Shown piece after piece: positions 1-10,405 of a DNA stretch of 64,000 nucleotides. The number at the start of each line of letters is the position of its first letter. Within the stretch, counting starts at the first letter, position 1. Position numbers and translations under genes: made by a program. This DNA is from Mycogone perniciosa (taxonomy: Eukaryota; Ascomycota; Sordariomycetes; Hypocreales; Hypocreaceae), in the NCBI GenBank assembly GCA_025331125.1, contig JAOALB010000155.1, positions 56,901-120,900 on the forward strand, in the 5' to 3' direction. The notes beneath the pieces were generated by a model. That model made no database searches, had not been told where the DNA came from, and saw only the letters and a list, made by a program, of their open reading frames with translations.

Positions 1-2
1 AG

Positions 3-302
3 GTTGATCAGAGCACACCGAACTTTGCCAGAGGAACGTGTAACCCGGGCGGAATGCCGAGGCGCCCATTCCTGGAGTGGCTAGCTGCTTGGATCGGGAG
101 AGAGGCCATGGCCCTACCGATCTGGACGTGGGCAGTCTTGCTTGGCACGACAGTGAATTGGAGAGGGAAGACGTTTTATGTCCGGCTGGATACTACAGTG
201 GAAGAGCTGCCAAGCGAGATACCAACCGGGACGCCGGCTAGGACGACACAGACGCCCGAGTTGGAGCGGGCGAGACAGTGTAGTAAAGATAGGATGGATT
301 GA
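3..302 (+). CDS. Ceramide glucosyltransferase (GT21), C-terminal end, partial
   Basis: The frame is open from the left edge to the TGA at 300-302 and gives about 99 residues. The stretch around WIGREAMALPIWTWAVLLGT followed by NWRGKTFYVRLDT resembles the conserved C-terminal membrane and tail region of fungal glucosylceramide synthases, enzymes that transfer glucose from UDP-glucose to ceramide in ER/Golgi membranes. The catalytic motifs (D1, D2, D3, (Q/R)XXRW) would lie upstream, outside the window, so activity cannot be judged. The tail after the conserved part (residues rich in Thr, Pro, Arg) looks unconserved. It is tail-to-tail with the polyketide synthase gene, with about 210 bp between the stops. 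The family assignment rests on one short conserved stretch recalled from family knowledge. Confidence 0.65.
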   Translation, partial: VDQSTPNFARGTCNPGGMPRRPFLEWLAAWIGREAMALPIWTWAVLLGTTVNWRGKTFYVRLDTTVEELPSEIPTGTPARTTQTPELERARQCSKDRMD

Positions 303-511
303 GCTATGTGCCAACTACGATGTACTTATAACAAGATCTCTATGCAAGCTACTTGAGCGTTAATGGCATTGTAATTTGTGTGTTGAATTTTTATGGCTAT
401 TAAAGCAGACAGACGCACATGCTCCGCACAGTGATATGAAATCGTGCATTCTCGTTGATAGAAAAATCATAACTCATTCACCCATCATCGTCGTCATCAT
501 CAACCCAAATC
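303..511. other. Short convergent intergenic region
   Basis: This is the spacer between the stops of the ceramide glucosyltransferase and polyketide synthase genes and must hold both 3' ends. It contains AT-rich stretches. I see no gene. Confidence 0.6.
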
Positions 512-3500
512 CTAATTCTTGTCCTCAGATGCAAAAACCCCTACAGGAACAAACCTCGACCTTCTTGCAATCACCTCTGCCAACTGCATCATAGCCGTTG
601 AACTCATAAGTTCCAGCATCTGCACGTGTCCGCCCAAATACCCCGAAATCCAATTCCTCAACTCCACCGAGATGAGAGAGTCAACGCCGTAACTCGCCAC
701 CGAGCGATCAGGCTGGATTTCCTTTGCAGAAATGGCAAGTAAGCGGGCGAGTTTCTGCTTGAGGCCTGTGTATGTTGCTTCGATGGCTGCGGAGGGGGTG
801 AGACTGGATGTCAGCGCTTTTTGGGCGTCGAAGGAAGAGTCGTCTGTGTCTTTGGTGATTTGGTGGGTGGCTCGGGACCAGATGTGGCAGAATTTTGCGT
901 CTCGTCTGGTGGATTCTGAGGTTGGGTTCATTCGTTCGGCGCCGCAGATGATGTGTGCTTGGGCTGGGGTCTCTGGAACTGGGTTCTGGATAGCGTAGTT
1001 GATCACTGCCGATAGCTCCTTTATTTTCTGCTCAGTTGCAGTTGTCGGGCCTTCATCACGTCCCATGTCGATGTCTATCGCCCTGACAGGAAGTCCAAGG
1101 GAGGCTTGATGTCGTGCAAAAGCAGCCCGGAATGCATTGCTTGCGCAAGGCTCCTGTCCAGAGGAACCAAGGACTGTCGCAGTGTTACCGAGTAGTATGA
1201 AAAAATCCAAATTGTCCTTCAGATTGGCATATAGGTCTGAGATTTCCATGGCTGTTGGGGTAACGGCCTCAGTAGACACGTCCTGCTACTGTTAGATCTA
1301 GCTCTCAGAGAGGGGAAACCAAACGTACCTTAGTTGCTATGTCTCCCAGTATGATACCTTTAATGGGCATGCCCTGGGTGATGTTTTTGAGTTGAATCAG
1401 AGAAGGCTTGGTGTCAACACTGCCCTTGATGATTACTAGGTCCGCGCCCTCACGTTTCACCTCCTCGGCTAACTCTTCTGCGTCAGGCTCCTGGCCAACT
1501 GAGTTCTCGAATGTGATGATACGTTTAGCTCCAAGCTTTGCTAGGAATTTCACAATGTCCTTATCAAAACCGCCAGCACCACCCGCAACTAGATAAGAGC
1601 TGTCGTTGCGTAAAGTTGCTAGTTCAGGCTTTTGAGGTTGAACCTTTGGTCAAGTTAGCGAAGGGATACATGTTGATGAAGATGACAATACATACCTTCA
1701 ACGGAAGACTTGAGTCCAGGCTGAGGAGCAGCTTCCCAACGTGATTTCCTGCCTGCATAATGCGGAGGTTCTCCCCAGCCTTCGAAGCATGGGTGGCGGT
1801 AACAGGCCCGATGAAATCTACGGCCTTCTTCTGCACCAACTTTATCGCATTCTGAAGCAACTCGTTAAACAAACTTGGTAGTTCCTTTGAAACGAGAGCC
1901 ATGTCAACGACAGAGAAAGTGGCATTCTTCTTGAGATACCCCATCTCCAGTCTTGCGTTGTTGTCAATGTCCTTGCTACCAAAATGTACGATCCTCCCGA
2001 AAGACGCCACTGCACTGCAGCTTGTAGCGAAGCCATCCCCAGATAACGAGCTGAGGACAACGTCAACGCCTCTTCCCCCTGTTAATTCGAGAATTCGTTC
2101 TCCAAAGTCTGGATCATGGCTTGACAATACGCGGTCAGCCGGAATGCCAAACTTTTGTTTGACAAGGTCACTCCGTGCTTCGTTACTAGTCGTAACGAAT
2201 ACATCCCCAGCGCCGAGAAACCTGGCAATTGCTATTGCCGCCTGGCCAACAGCACCGGCTCCGGAGTGGATTAGAATCGAGTCTCCCTGCTTCAGTCTTG
2301 CAACGTCTCCGAGAGCAAAAAGCGCTGTTGAATACGCTAAGGGTAATGATGCGGCGGTTTCCATGCTCAAATCCTCTGGAATCACACATGCATGATTCAC
2401 GTCAATATTACTGACCGTAGCGAGTCCATCAGGAGAAAAGAAGCAAACCCTGTCACCAATTGAGAAGTTTGATCGGGATGGATCGCCAATTTCAGTAACT
2501 GTACCACTGCCTTCGATAAGGAGAGCAGTGTTCCCCTCCAACTGGCCCGTGATAGTCATCATGTCCTTGAAATTGAGTGAAGCGTACTCAAGGCGAACCC
2601 GAATCTGTGTAGAGCTCGGGGACTGCGAATGACTTGGATGGTCTGCCCAATACAACGAATCGAGCATTCCGACAGACTGAATACGGAGACCTAGCGAGCG
2701 ATTTGGGTCGATCTTGTATTCTTCGCGAGGATGGTATTTTGAAATAGTGTCTTCTACCCAACCATCCACGATCTTATTAGTAAGAAGACGTGGTATCATG
2801 TTACTGCCATTTCGTGCTGAAATCTCCCATTCTGACGAGGAATGTGGGGAAGCGTCCGGCCCAAGGTATCTTTCATACGTTTGCAATATAGTTGAGGAAA
2901 TCTGCGAAGCCGACGTGCATCCTGGATCCAAGTCGAGAGTATAGAACTTCAGCTCATTATTCTCAGACCTCAAGCTTTGGCACAACCCTGTAATGGGAGC
3001 CCGTCGTGGTTCTGCACACGAGAGGGCAGCACCCTTGGTTACCCACAAGACAGCCTGTGCATCACAAATGATGTCCCGAACACTCTCCCAGTAGTTCGAG
3101 GTGTCTGACGTGAAATCATCCGAACTCTCAAGCAGGAATATGTACGTGCCACAGGACCTCTTGGCGTCGGGCAAGGCAAGGACCGATACTGCCGCGTCTG
3201 AAAACTGGGCAATGAGACTGTCGTGAAGACCTATTGCTACCGCATCGTTCGAATCCTTGCTGACAATGACAATCTCCTCAGCTGATGACTTGAGCTGGGA
3301 ATCGACTACATGCGAGATGATCAAGCTAACTTCATGCTCTTCATCTGACTCATAGTCTCTCATTTCCAGGGAAACGCCAGAGAAACCGCTATTGAGAAGA
3401 ACTTCATCCCATTGCGATGTCGGCAAAAGAGGTGAACTGACCCGGCCCTCGTCAGCTCCCATCCACCAACCTGCAAGGCCACCGCCCAGAATGCCCCATC

Positions 3501-6500
3501 TGAGGGATGGCGCAGTGAGCTCTGCCATGGCAATCTGGCCACCGGGCTTGAGAAGGGGTCTAAGGTTGTTCAGGGTGAGACATATTTTGTGCGTGGCATG
3601 TATAACATTGGAGGCGACAATGACGTCGAAGGATCCGAGCTCAAAGCCTTGCTGGGCAGGAGACTGTTCGATATCCAGACGCTTGAATTCCATGAATGGC
3701 TCAAATCGCTTCATCTTTTCCTGAACGTTGGGGAAAAATGAAGTGGACACATCAGTGAAGACATAAGTTCCTTTGGTGGTCGGATGATCGCGTTTGTCGC
3801 CATACAGAGCCTCGAGTAGAGTGAAGGTCAGACTGCCAGTTCCTCCACCAACTTCTAAGATGCGTAGATTCGGGACCTTGAATTGAACAAGTTTCAGATA
3901 CTCGGCCAGCTGTGCGTGGCACCTATTAAGACAATCGTCTTCGAAGTAAAGTCGGTAAAGGAGATCATCGTTAAGTAGAAGAGACAGTGATTCGACTTCT
4001 CCACGCAGGATCTCGCGTATATGGGGGCCAAGCTGGACCAACATCTCGCCAGGGGCTCCGACTGCACTCGTCTTTTCCTCAATGCTGTGACTCATTGGCT
4101 CAGCGTCACATACATCGTGATCATGCATCCATTTGAGGAAGAACTGGAGGAAGCCAGTAGTGGCCGCCTTATCTTCGGGAGTAAGTTGAGCAAGCGTGTG
4201 ACGGACAAGACTACGACAGAATGGATCGCACAATTCCCGAAGCCGCTGATTCCTATTGACAAGGGATCTGCTGCAATGGTTCACAATGCCCTCTCTTGAA
4301 GATGTGAACGGGTCCAGAAGCCATTCAACTTCATGGCACAGGGCTCCCTCGCTGAAGACCGGGTCGCCTGCACTCCGACAGTTGCCTAAGGATGAAAACT
4401 TGATTCCCTTGACCTGAATAAGAGATTTGCCCTCTTCGTCAATTTTTGCCGCTACAACATCCGAAGAGTGCTGTCTTAGGCCATAGGGGCTAATATTGGT
4501 CAAGATGGACAACTTCTCTCCTGGCTTCAGGTCGATGTCTGTGGAGATGCAAAGCTCATCAATTGCTGTGACAACATGGGTTGAACCAAAAGAGTCTGTA
4601 AATTTCAATCCTGGAAGACATGCTTGAAAGCATCCTTCCAGCGTAGTTGGGTGTAAGCAGTGTGGCTGTTGGTGCTCTGAAGGCATGATCGACTTCACAT
4701 CTGGGACAACCAAGTCGCATTTAGACTCCCCAGGTCGAGCCAACACGGTTTCCAGGTTCGCAAAGCAGTCGGAATATTCATGTCCTAGTGCATGGAGATC
4801 TTTGTAAAACTGTCCGACTTCTAATTGCATCCAAGGGTTGTGGGCGATGCCGTTTGGTAGCGAAGGCATCGCAACCAGCTTTTGGGTATTTACTGAAATG
4901 GTGACCAAACCTCGACAGTGTTCAGTCGACTCATTTCCCTGGGATACACTGTAAATCCGAAATTCCTGCCATCTTGTAGTAGACTGGCGCGAGGATTGTG
5001 AATACGGACGTAAAAGCGTAAAGACTTCGGCTCCGAAGGCGTCGTCCTGGAGCAAGAGTGGTCTTCCAATGGTGACCTGCTTGAATTGGACCACTTTCCT
5101 TTTCCATGAACAGTTTGATGTGATGCACTGGCGTTTCAATGCTTCCACAATCATGGTGATGAAGCCAGCCGCCGCGAATACAATTTGGCCATCGACACAG
5201 TGACCCTTGATCCAAGGCATTTCTGACAATCGAATGTACATGCGCCAAGATGGCTCAGCGCTGATGCAGTCGGCCGCAGCATTTCCGAGCAGATCATGCC
5301 TAGGGAATTTGCGTAAACGGTATGCTGCGCTTCTTCGAGATTCATTCCAATGCACCCTTTCATGGTGCCAGTTATATGATGGCAGATTGGTTAGAACCTT
5401 TCCTTTGCGCGTATTGTCTGGGTTGTTGACACAATTGAGATCAATAGGCACACCACGGGTGAAGAGCTCCCCAGCAAGATCCAAGGAGGTCTTGACAGCA
5501 TTCTCATACCTCTTCAAACAAGAGGTGTAGCTAACTGAATTCTGAGCTGCCAAAGACTTGACTGCTTGTGTGGCAGGCCCGCGCAATGCAGCGTGCGGAC
5601 CAATCTCGAGCATGATAGTGGGTTGCATAACAGCAGATGTGGCGCTATTCCCTGCTTCTGGACGCAAGATCATGCACAAGGCGTCAGAAAACCGAACCGG
5701 ACACAGTAGATTCTGCGTCCAGTATGCACCGTCAAGGTCCTGGCCTTGAACTTCTCCACATGTAACTGAAGACATCATTCGCACATTGGGCTTGAGCTCC
5801 ATGGGCTCCAGGTGCTCAAGAGCTGATCGGTAGTATTCTTCAACAACAGCCATATGATGAGAGTGATATGCAACATCAACGGCAAGCTTCCGATTGAAGA
5901 CATCTTCAGTCTCAAATGTGGCCACCAGCTCGTCAATAGCGGCAACGTCTCCAGACAGCGTTACGCTGCTTGGACTGTTGATGCATGCCACGGTGACCGT
6001 TTCTTCGTAATTCGACAAGTATTCTCGCACATTAGCCTCTGATAGACCTACAGCGAGCATTGCACCCCTGAGTTCCGGCTCTGTAGCTTTGAGATGTTGA
6101 ACAGCCTGGCCTCTGAAATATGCAACTTTGATGGCATCCGTTTCACTGAGAGCTCCCGCAGCATATGCGGCCGCAATTTCTCCGCTCGAATGACCGCAAA
6201 CAAAGTCTGGATGCACATTCCAGGACGCAAGAAGATCCACCAGAGCAATCTGGACCGCAGTACAGCAGGGTTGCGACAAATCTGCCTCATTAATGCGAGA
6301 GACATGTTTGTCCTTCTCCAGTTCCTCTGTCAACCGCCAGGTCGCTCCTAGGCGAATGAGCTCTCTCTCAGACCTCTCCAGTGACTGGGAAAAGACGGGA
6401 TAGATAGAGGCGAGCCCAAGTCCCATACGAGACCATTGAGCTCCTTGGCCTGTTGAAGTTGGATATCAGTGACTGGTCTAATAGCCAACAGATGGGACAT

Positions 6501-8502
6501 TGATGGGACTGGGATCTTACCAGTAAAAATGAAGCACAGTCTTGCATTCGATGAAGCCCTCACAGGACGCAGCGACCCCAACTCGACTTTGTTAATGCCG
6601 TCCAGCAGCTCTTGAATGTCGGAGGCGATAACCGCAATGCGGTGCGTGAGGCGTGTTCTCCGAGATGAAAGGGTGAAAGCCAAATCATCCAAAGACAATG
6701 ACCGATGGTTTGTCTGCGATGCGGTGATGAACTTTTTCCAAGTGGATGACAGTTTTATAAGACCATCTTCCCGCTGATGAGACAAGACAAAGATTCTTGA
6801 TCTGGCCTTGGTATGTCCATTGGTTTCTTCGCCATTGACTGCAAGTGTGGATTCCACCGTACACTCATCGTCAGTCCAGGCCTCGAGAATGACATGCGCA
6901 TTTGTGCCTCCATATCCCGATGAATTGATGGAGGCCCGGCGTATCGCGCCAACTGGCCATTTCTGGAACTTGGTTGGAACCTAGAAAAGACGACGGTCAG
7001 ATCAGCGGATATCACAGGGGGTCGGCCTTTGTACTGACCTGTATTCCCTTCATCTCCAGCTCAAGCTTAGGATTAGCCGACGAAAATGTCGGATTCGGGA
7101 CGATTGCCCCATTTTCAAGCATCAGGAGGACCTTCATTAGCCCTGCCAAACCGGAGGTACTTTCTGTATGGCCAAGATTTGACTTGACGCTGCCCACGAA
7201 CAGCCTTTCAGCTCTCTGCCTGCAAAAAGCCCTTGTGAAGGCTGTTGCCTCACAATTGTCTCCGGCATTGGTGCCAGTACCTGTCCTTGTTAGCGACTAC
7301 CGACTCGACGTGTCGCGTGGGTTCGCCTACCATGTGCCTCCACATATGGGGTATCGTTTGGGTCCAGCCCAGCTGCTTCATACGCACGGCGTATGGTATC
7401 GTACTGACCATTGGGGGATGGCAGCGTAATTCCTGGGGTTTTGCCATCAGACCCTGTAGCACTACCCCGAATAACTGCCCGAATGGTGTCGCCATCCCTG
7501 ATAGCTGCACTAAGGGGCTTCAGCAGGACGGCAGCTGAACCTTCTCCCCGACCATAGCCACTCGCGCGGGAGTCAAAGGCATAGCACCGACCATGAGGAG
7601 AGAGGAATCTGTAAGCAAGTTAGATGAGTAGCTGCAGGCGGGTGGGTTATGATGGCTCCGCGCGGGAGAGGAAGCATGGAACTCACTGCATTGATGAAAT
7701 GACAGTAATTTTGTCAGGATCCAGAATAAGGTTGGAGCCCCCAACCAAAATTTGATCAGCTTCACCACTCCGGAGCGCGCGACAAGCATTGTGAAGGGCC
7801 ACGAGAGTGCTGGAACAGGCCGTGTCGACAGCCATGCTCGGCCCACGCAGGTCAAAAACGTACGCGACACGACCTGCCAGGATTGATGGTCCAGTTCCGC
7901 TGAAGCGATGCCTAGATACCAATGATAGTGAGTAAACGACAAGTTTGAAGGCCAAGGGTAGCAACCTACATAGGCGACACCTCTGGATCTCGACCCTGAA
8001 TGTGGTCATAGTCTTGATAGGATACGGCGCAGAAGACACCAGTCCTAGACCCTTCAAGCCTCTCGAGTGGAATGCCAGCATTCTCAAAGGCTTCGTAGGC
8101 TACTTCAAGCATAATCCTCTGCTGAGGGTCGATGGCTCTAGCTTCAACTCCACTGATTCCGAAGAAATCATTGTCGAAAACAGCAGGGTCTTGCTGTAAT
8201 AGATGGAGGCCCCGAGGATTGAACTAAAAGAGTAGCACTTTGTTAGATTCCGATAGGGACAAATGCAGATTGTTTGAACGTACAGATCCACTGAGCTGAG
8301 CATGGGGATGCCAAAAGGAATCAAGCTTAAAGCGACTCCTCGCATTGCTCGCCCAGCTGGTCATCCCCTTGGAAAGCAACTGCCAGAGGCCATCTGAACT
8401 TGAAGCATTGCCAGAGAACCGACAGGATGCCCCGATGATGGCAATTGGCTCCACTCCAGTGTTATCAAACAACTGGGGGTCCTTGGTATTGGAGGTCGCC
8501 AT
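512..8502 (-). CDS. Highly reducing type I polyketide synthase (KS-AT-DH-MT-ER-psiKR-ACP)
   Basis: This iterative synthase builds a methyl-branched polyketide from malonyl-CoA and S-adenosylmethionine in the cytosol. My model has nine exons: 8502-8284, 8223-7970, 7911-7687, 7608-7331, 7280-7039, 6980-6521, 6449-1696, 1643-1329 and 1282-512. They sum to 7518 nt, an exact multiple of three, giving 2505 aa. KS holds C190 (DTACSS), H325 (EAHGTGT) and H363 (SNLGHTE). AT has S647 in GHSSGE. DH has H976 in HCVDGQIVFA, but the usual Pro is Ala and the second catalytic Asp is Glu at 1164 (HPTTLEGCFQ). The methyltransferase SAM motif (LEVGGGTGSL) lies near 1424 and the enoylreductase NADPH motif (GAGAVGQAA) near 1956. 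The KR lacks Ser (N2282) and Tyr (C2295) and is shortened where Lys should be. The ACP serine is S2451. There is no thioesterase or reductase domain, so release must occur in trans. The start is the ATG just before the KS. Confidence 0.95.
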
Positions 8503-8986
8503 TTTCTGTAGGGTTTGTTCGACTGACAGCAGGACAGTGGCTACATAAGACAAGTCCAATATCAAGTCAAATCGAGTTGCGAGCTGAGAAATATGCGATT
8601 GATGAAGCACAAAAACAATGGCTATAAGCCAAATGCATAAAGAGTTGTCGAATGGCCAAGTGGTTTGTCCCAGTCCAGAAGACAAAGGGCAAGGTAAGGA
8701 GGGAAGAACAGACTTTTATAGAGAAAACGGATAGGTGTGAAATGTGATATTGGTCCAAAAGCCCAGAACACACACACACACACAGACACACACACACACA
8801 CACACACCATGTGACACCTTACATGGACTGGGCATGTGGAGGATTACGGGCGCACCCACGCGATTGAACTAACACAATGGTATCCAAGCATATAAAATGC
8901 ATGGTTCTTGGTCGATTCAGCCCATAAATCTTTCACCTTTACCATCACACTAGACAGACTTCCTTCACCAAGAACACCTCAAAGCC
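8503..8986. promoter_or_regulatory. Bidirectional promoter of PKS and acyltransferase
   Basis: The 484 bp between the two divergent start codons hold TATAAAAG on the minus strand at 8713-8720 (about 210 bp before the PKS ATG) and TATAAAA on the plus strand at 8891-8897 (about 90 bp before the acyltransferase ATG). A dinucleotide repeat sits between them. The arrangement suggests that both genes are switched on together; no pathway-specific regulator gene is present in the window. Confidence 0.65.
8769..8808. repeat. CA/TG microsatellite
   Basis: An almost pure CA run of about 40 bp, interrupted by one CAGA, lies in the shared promoter of the PKS and acyltransferase genes. Such runs are prone to length change and can alter promoter spacing. 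Confidence 0.9.
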
Positions 8987-10405
8987 ATGACTGTCAGCAA
9001 GCTCGCTAGAAAGACTTTGGTTCGACCAAGCATCTCGCCTGTGCCAGGCTGTGCTCCGGTTACGCCTCTCGACCAGTATATGGCCAGAGTTATTCTCCCA
9101 ATGATGTGCATTTTTCGTATCAACAACCCTTCACTCAGAACCAGCATCGTCCAAAGCCTGCAAACAGGCCTAACACATACCATTGATGAGTTGGAATTTC
9201 TGGCCGCCAACATTATCCCAGAGTCTGAGGAGCGGGACACGATCCAGCTGGAATATGCCGATGACGCCGGCGTTTGGTTTCATATCAAGGAGCTACCCGA
9301 GGTGGACTATGCGGAGCTTTCTCAACGCAACTTCCCTTTCTCTTCATTGGCTGCCTCAGTGTTCGCGCCGGAGCCACTGGGTCATTCACCCAGATGCCCG
9401 GTAATGACGATACAAGCGACCTTCATTACCGGTGGACTGGTCCTTACCTTTAGTGGCCACCATGCTGTCATGGATGCTCAGGGGATGGGTACTTTTGTTT
9501 CGATCTGGTCCAAGCATGTCGCAGCAGCGTCTGAGGGCCTGATAGTGTCTGACGAGGACCTACTTGGCGAGGAAGTTTTGGATGCAACTTCAGCCTTTGG
9601 GCCGAGCATGGCGCGTCCGCTGGATCAATTCCCCGCCTATGTTGGCCCCAAAGATCGATCATACGAGCATGTGCAAGCCAGGATCCTGCAGAGAGCTGTT
9701 GCAGGTGACCACGGTGGGCTCGGGGGATATATTCGCATGTCTCACTGGTACATGTCCCAGGCAAAGCTAGAGGCACTTCGCGATGCAGTGGCACCGCGAA
9801 CCATGGACGACCCATCAGTCACTGCACATGCAACGCTATCCGCGCTTATCTGGAAGCACATCAGCAGGGCCCGCAGGCTTTCGGAGCGCCGGATCGCTTC
9901 GAGTTCCCTCCTGAGCTCCGTCAACGCAAGGAGACGTATGGAGCCCCCATTGGCAGTCGAATACCCTGGGAACGCCATCGTGCTAGCCAAGGCTACTGCA
10001 ACTGCTGAGGAACTCGAGTCTCCTGGAGTGGAGTCACTCTATCCCATTGCTCAGAAGATTGCTGACTCTATCAATTGGTGGTCCGCTGAGGAGATATGGT
10101 CGTTGACGGGGGCAATCGAGGCATGTGGCAACGTTGCCAACAGAATCCTTCCGCCACTAGACTACGACGTGATCGTTACAAGCCCCTCCAGGCTGGGCGA
10201 TATGCTGAGGGAGTCTCGTTGGGGTGCAGAGCTTGGTGGCATCGAGGCCCTGCGATGGGCATTCCCAGCCTTTACGGATGGCTTTGCAGTCGTTCTGCCA
10301 GCCATTCACGGGGGCGTTGATATCATGCTGTGGACCGCACATGAGACGGCTAAGCGGCTGAGAAACGATTCGGCTTGGACGCAATGGGTTACGCAGCTCG
10401 AATAG
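8987..10405 (+). CDS. BAHD/trichothecene-type acyltransferase
   Basis: The 472-aa, single-exon protein belongs to the fungal branch of the transferase family PF02458, which moves an acyl group from a CoA thioester (or a carrier-bound chain) to an alcohol or amine. The catalytic HXXXD motif is present as HHAVMDAQG (H159, D163). The second family motif (DFGWG-like) is replaced by a degenerate RWGAELGG near residue 406, as in several fungal members. No signal peptide or membrane segment is seen, so it is probably cytosolic. It is divergent from the PKS and shares its promoter, which makes it the likely tailoring or off-loading enzyme for the polyketide. The ATG at 8987 is about 90 bp downstream of a TATA box. 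The acyl donor and acceptor cannot be told from sequence. Confidence 0.88.
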   Translation: MTVSKLARKTLVRPSISPVPGCAPVTPLDQYMARVILPMMCIFRINNPSLRTSIVQSLQTGLTHTIDELEFLAANIIPESEERDTIQLEYADDAGVWFHIKELPEVDYAELSQRNFPFSSLAASVFAPEPLGHSPRCPVMTIQATFITGGLVLTFSGHHAVMDAQGMGTFVSIWSKHVAAASEGLIVSDEDLLGEEVLDATSAFGPSMARPLDQFPAYVGPKDRSYEHVQARILQRAVAGDHGGLGGYIRMSHWYMSQAKLEALRDAVAPRTMDDPSVTAHATLSALIWKHISRARRLSERRIASSSLLSSVNARRRMEPPLAVEYPGNAIVLAKATATAEELESPGVESLYPIAQKIADSINWWSAEEIWSLTGAIEACGNVANRILPPLDYDVIVTSPSRLGDMLRESRWGAELGGIEALRWAFPAFTDGFAVVLPAIHGGVDIMLWTAHETAKRLRNDSAWTQWVTQLE

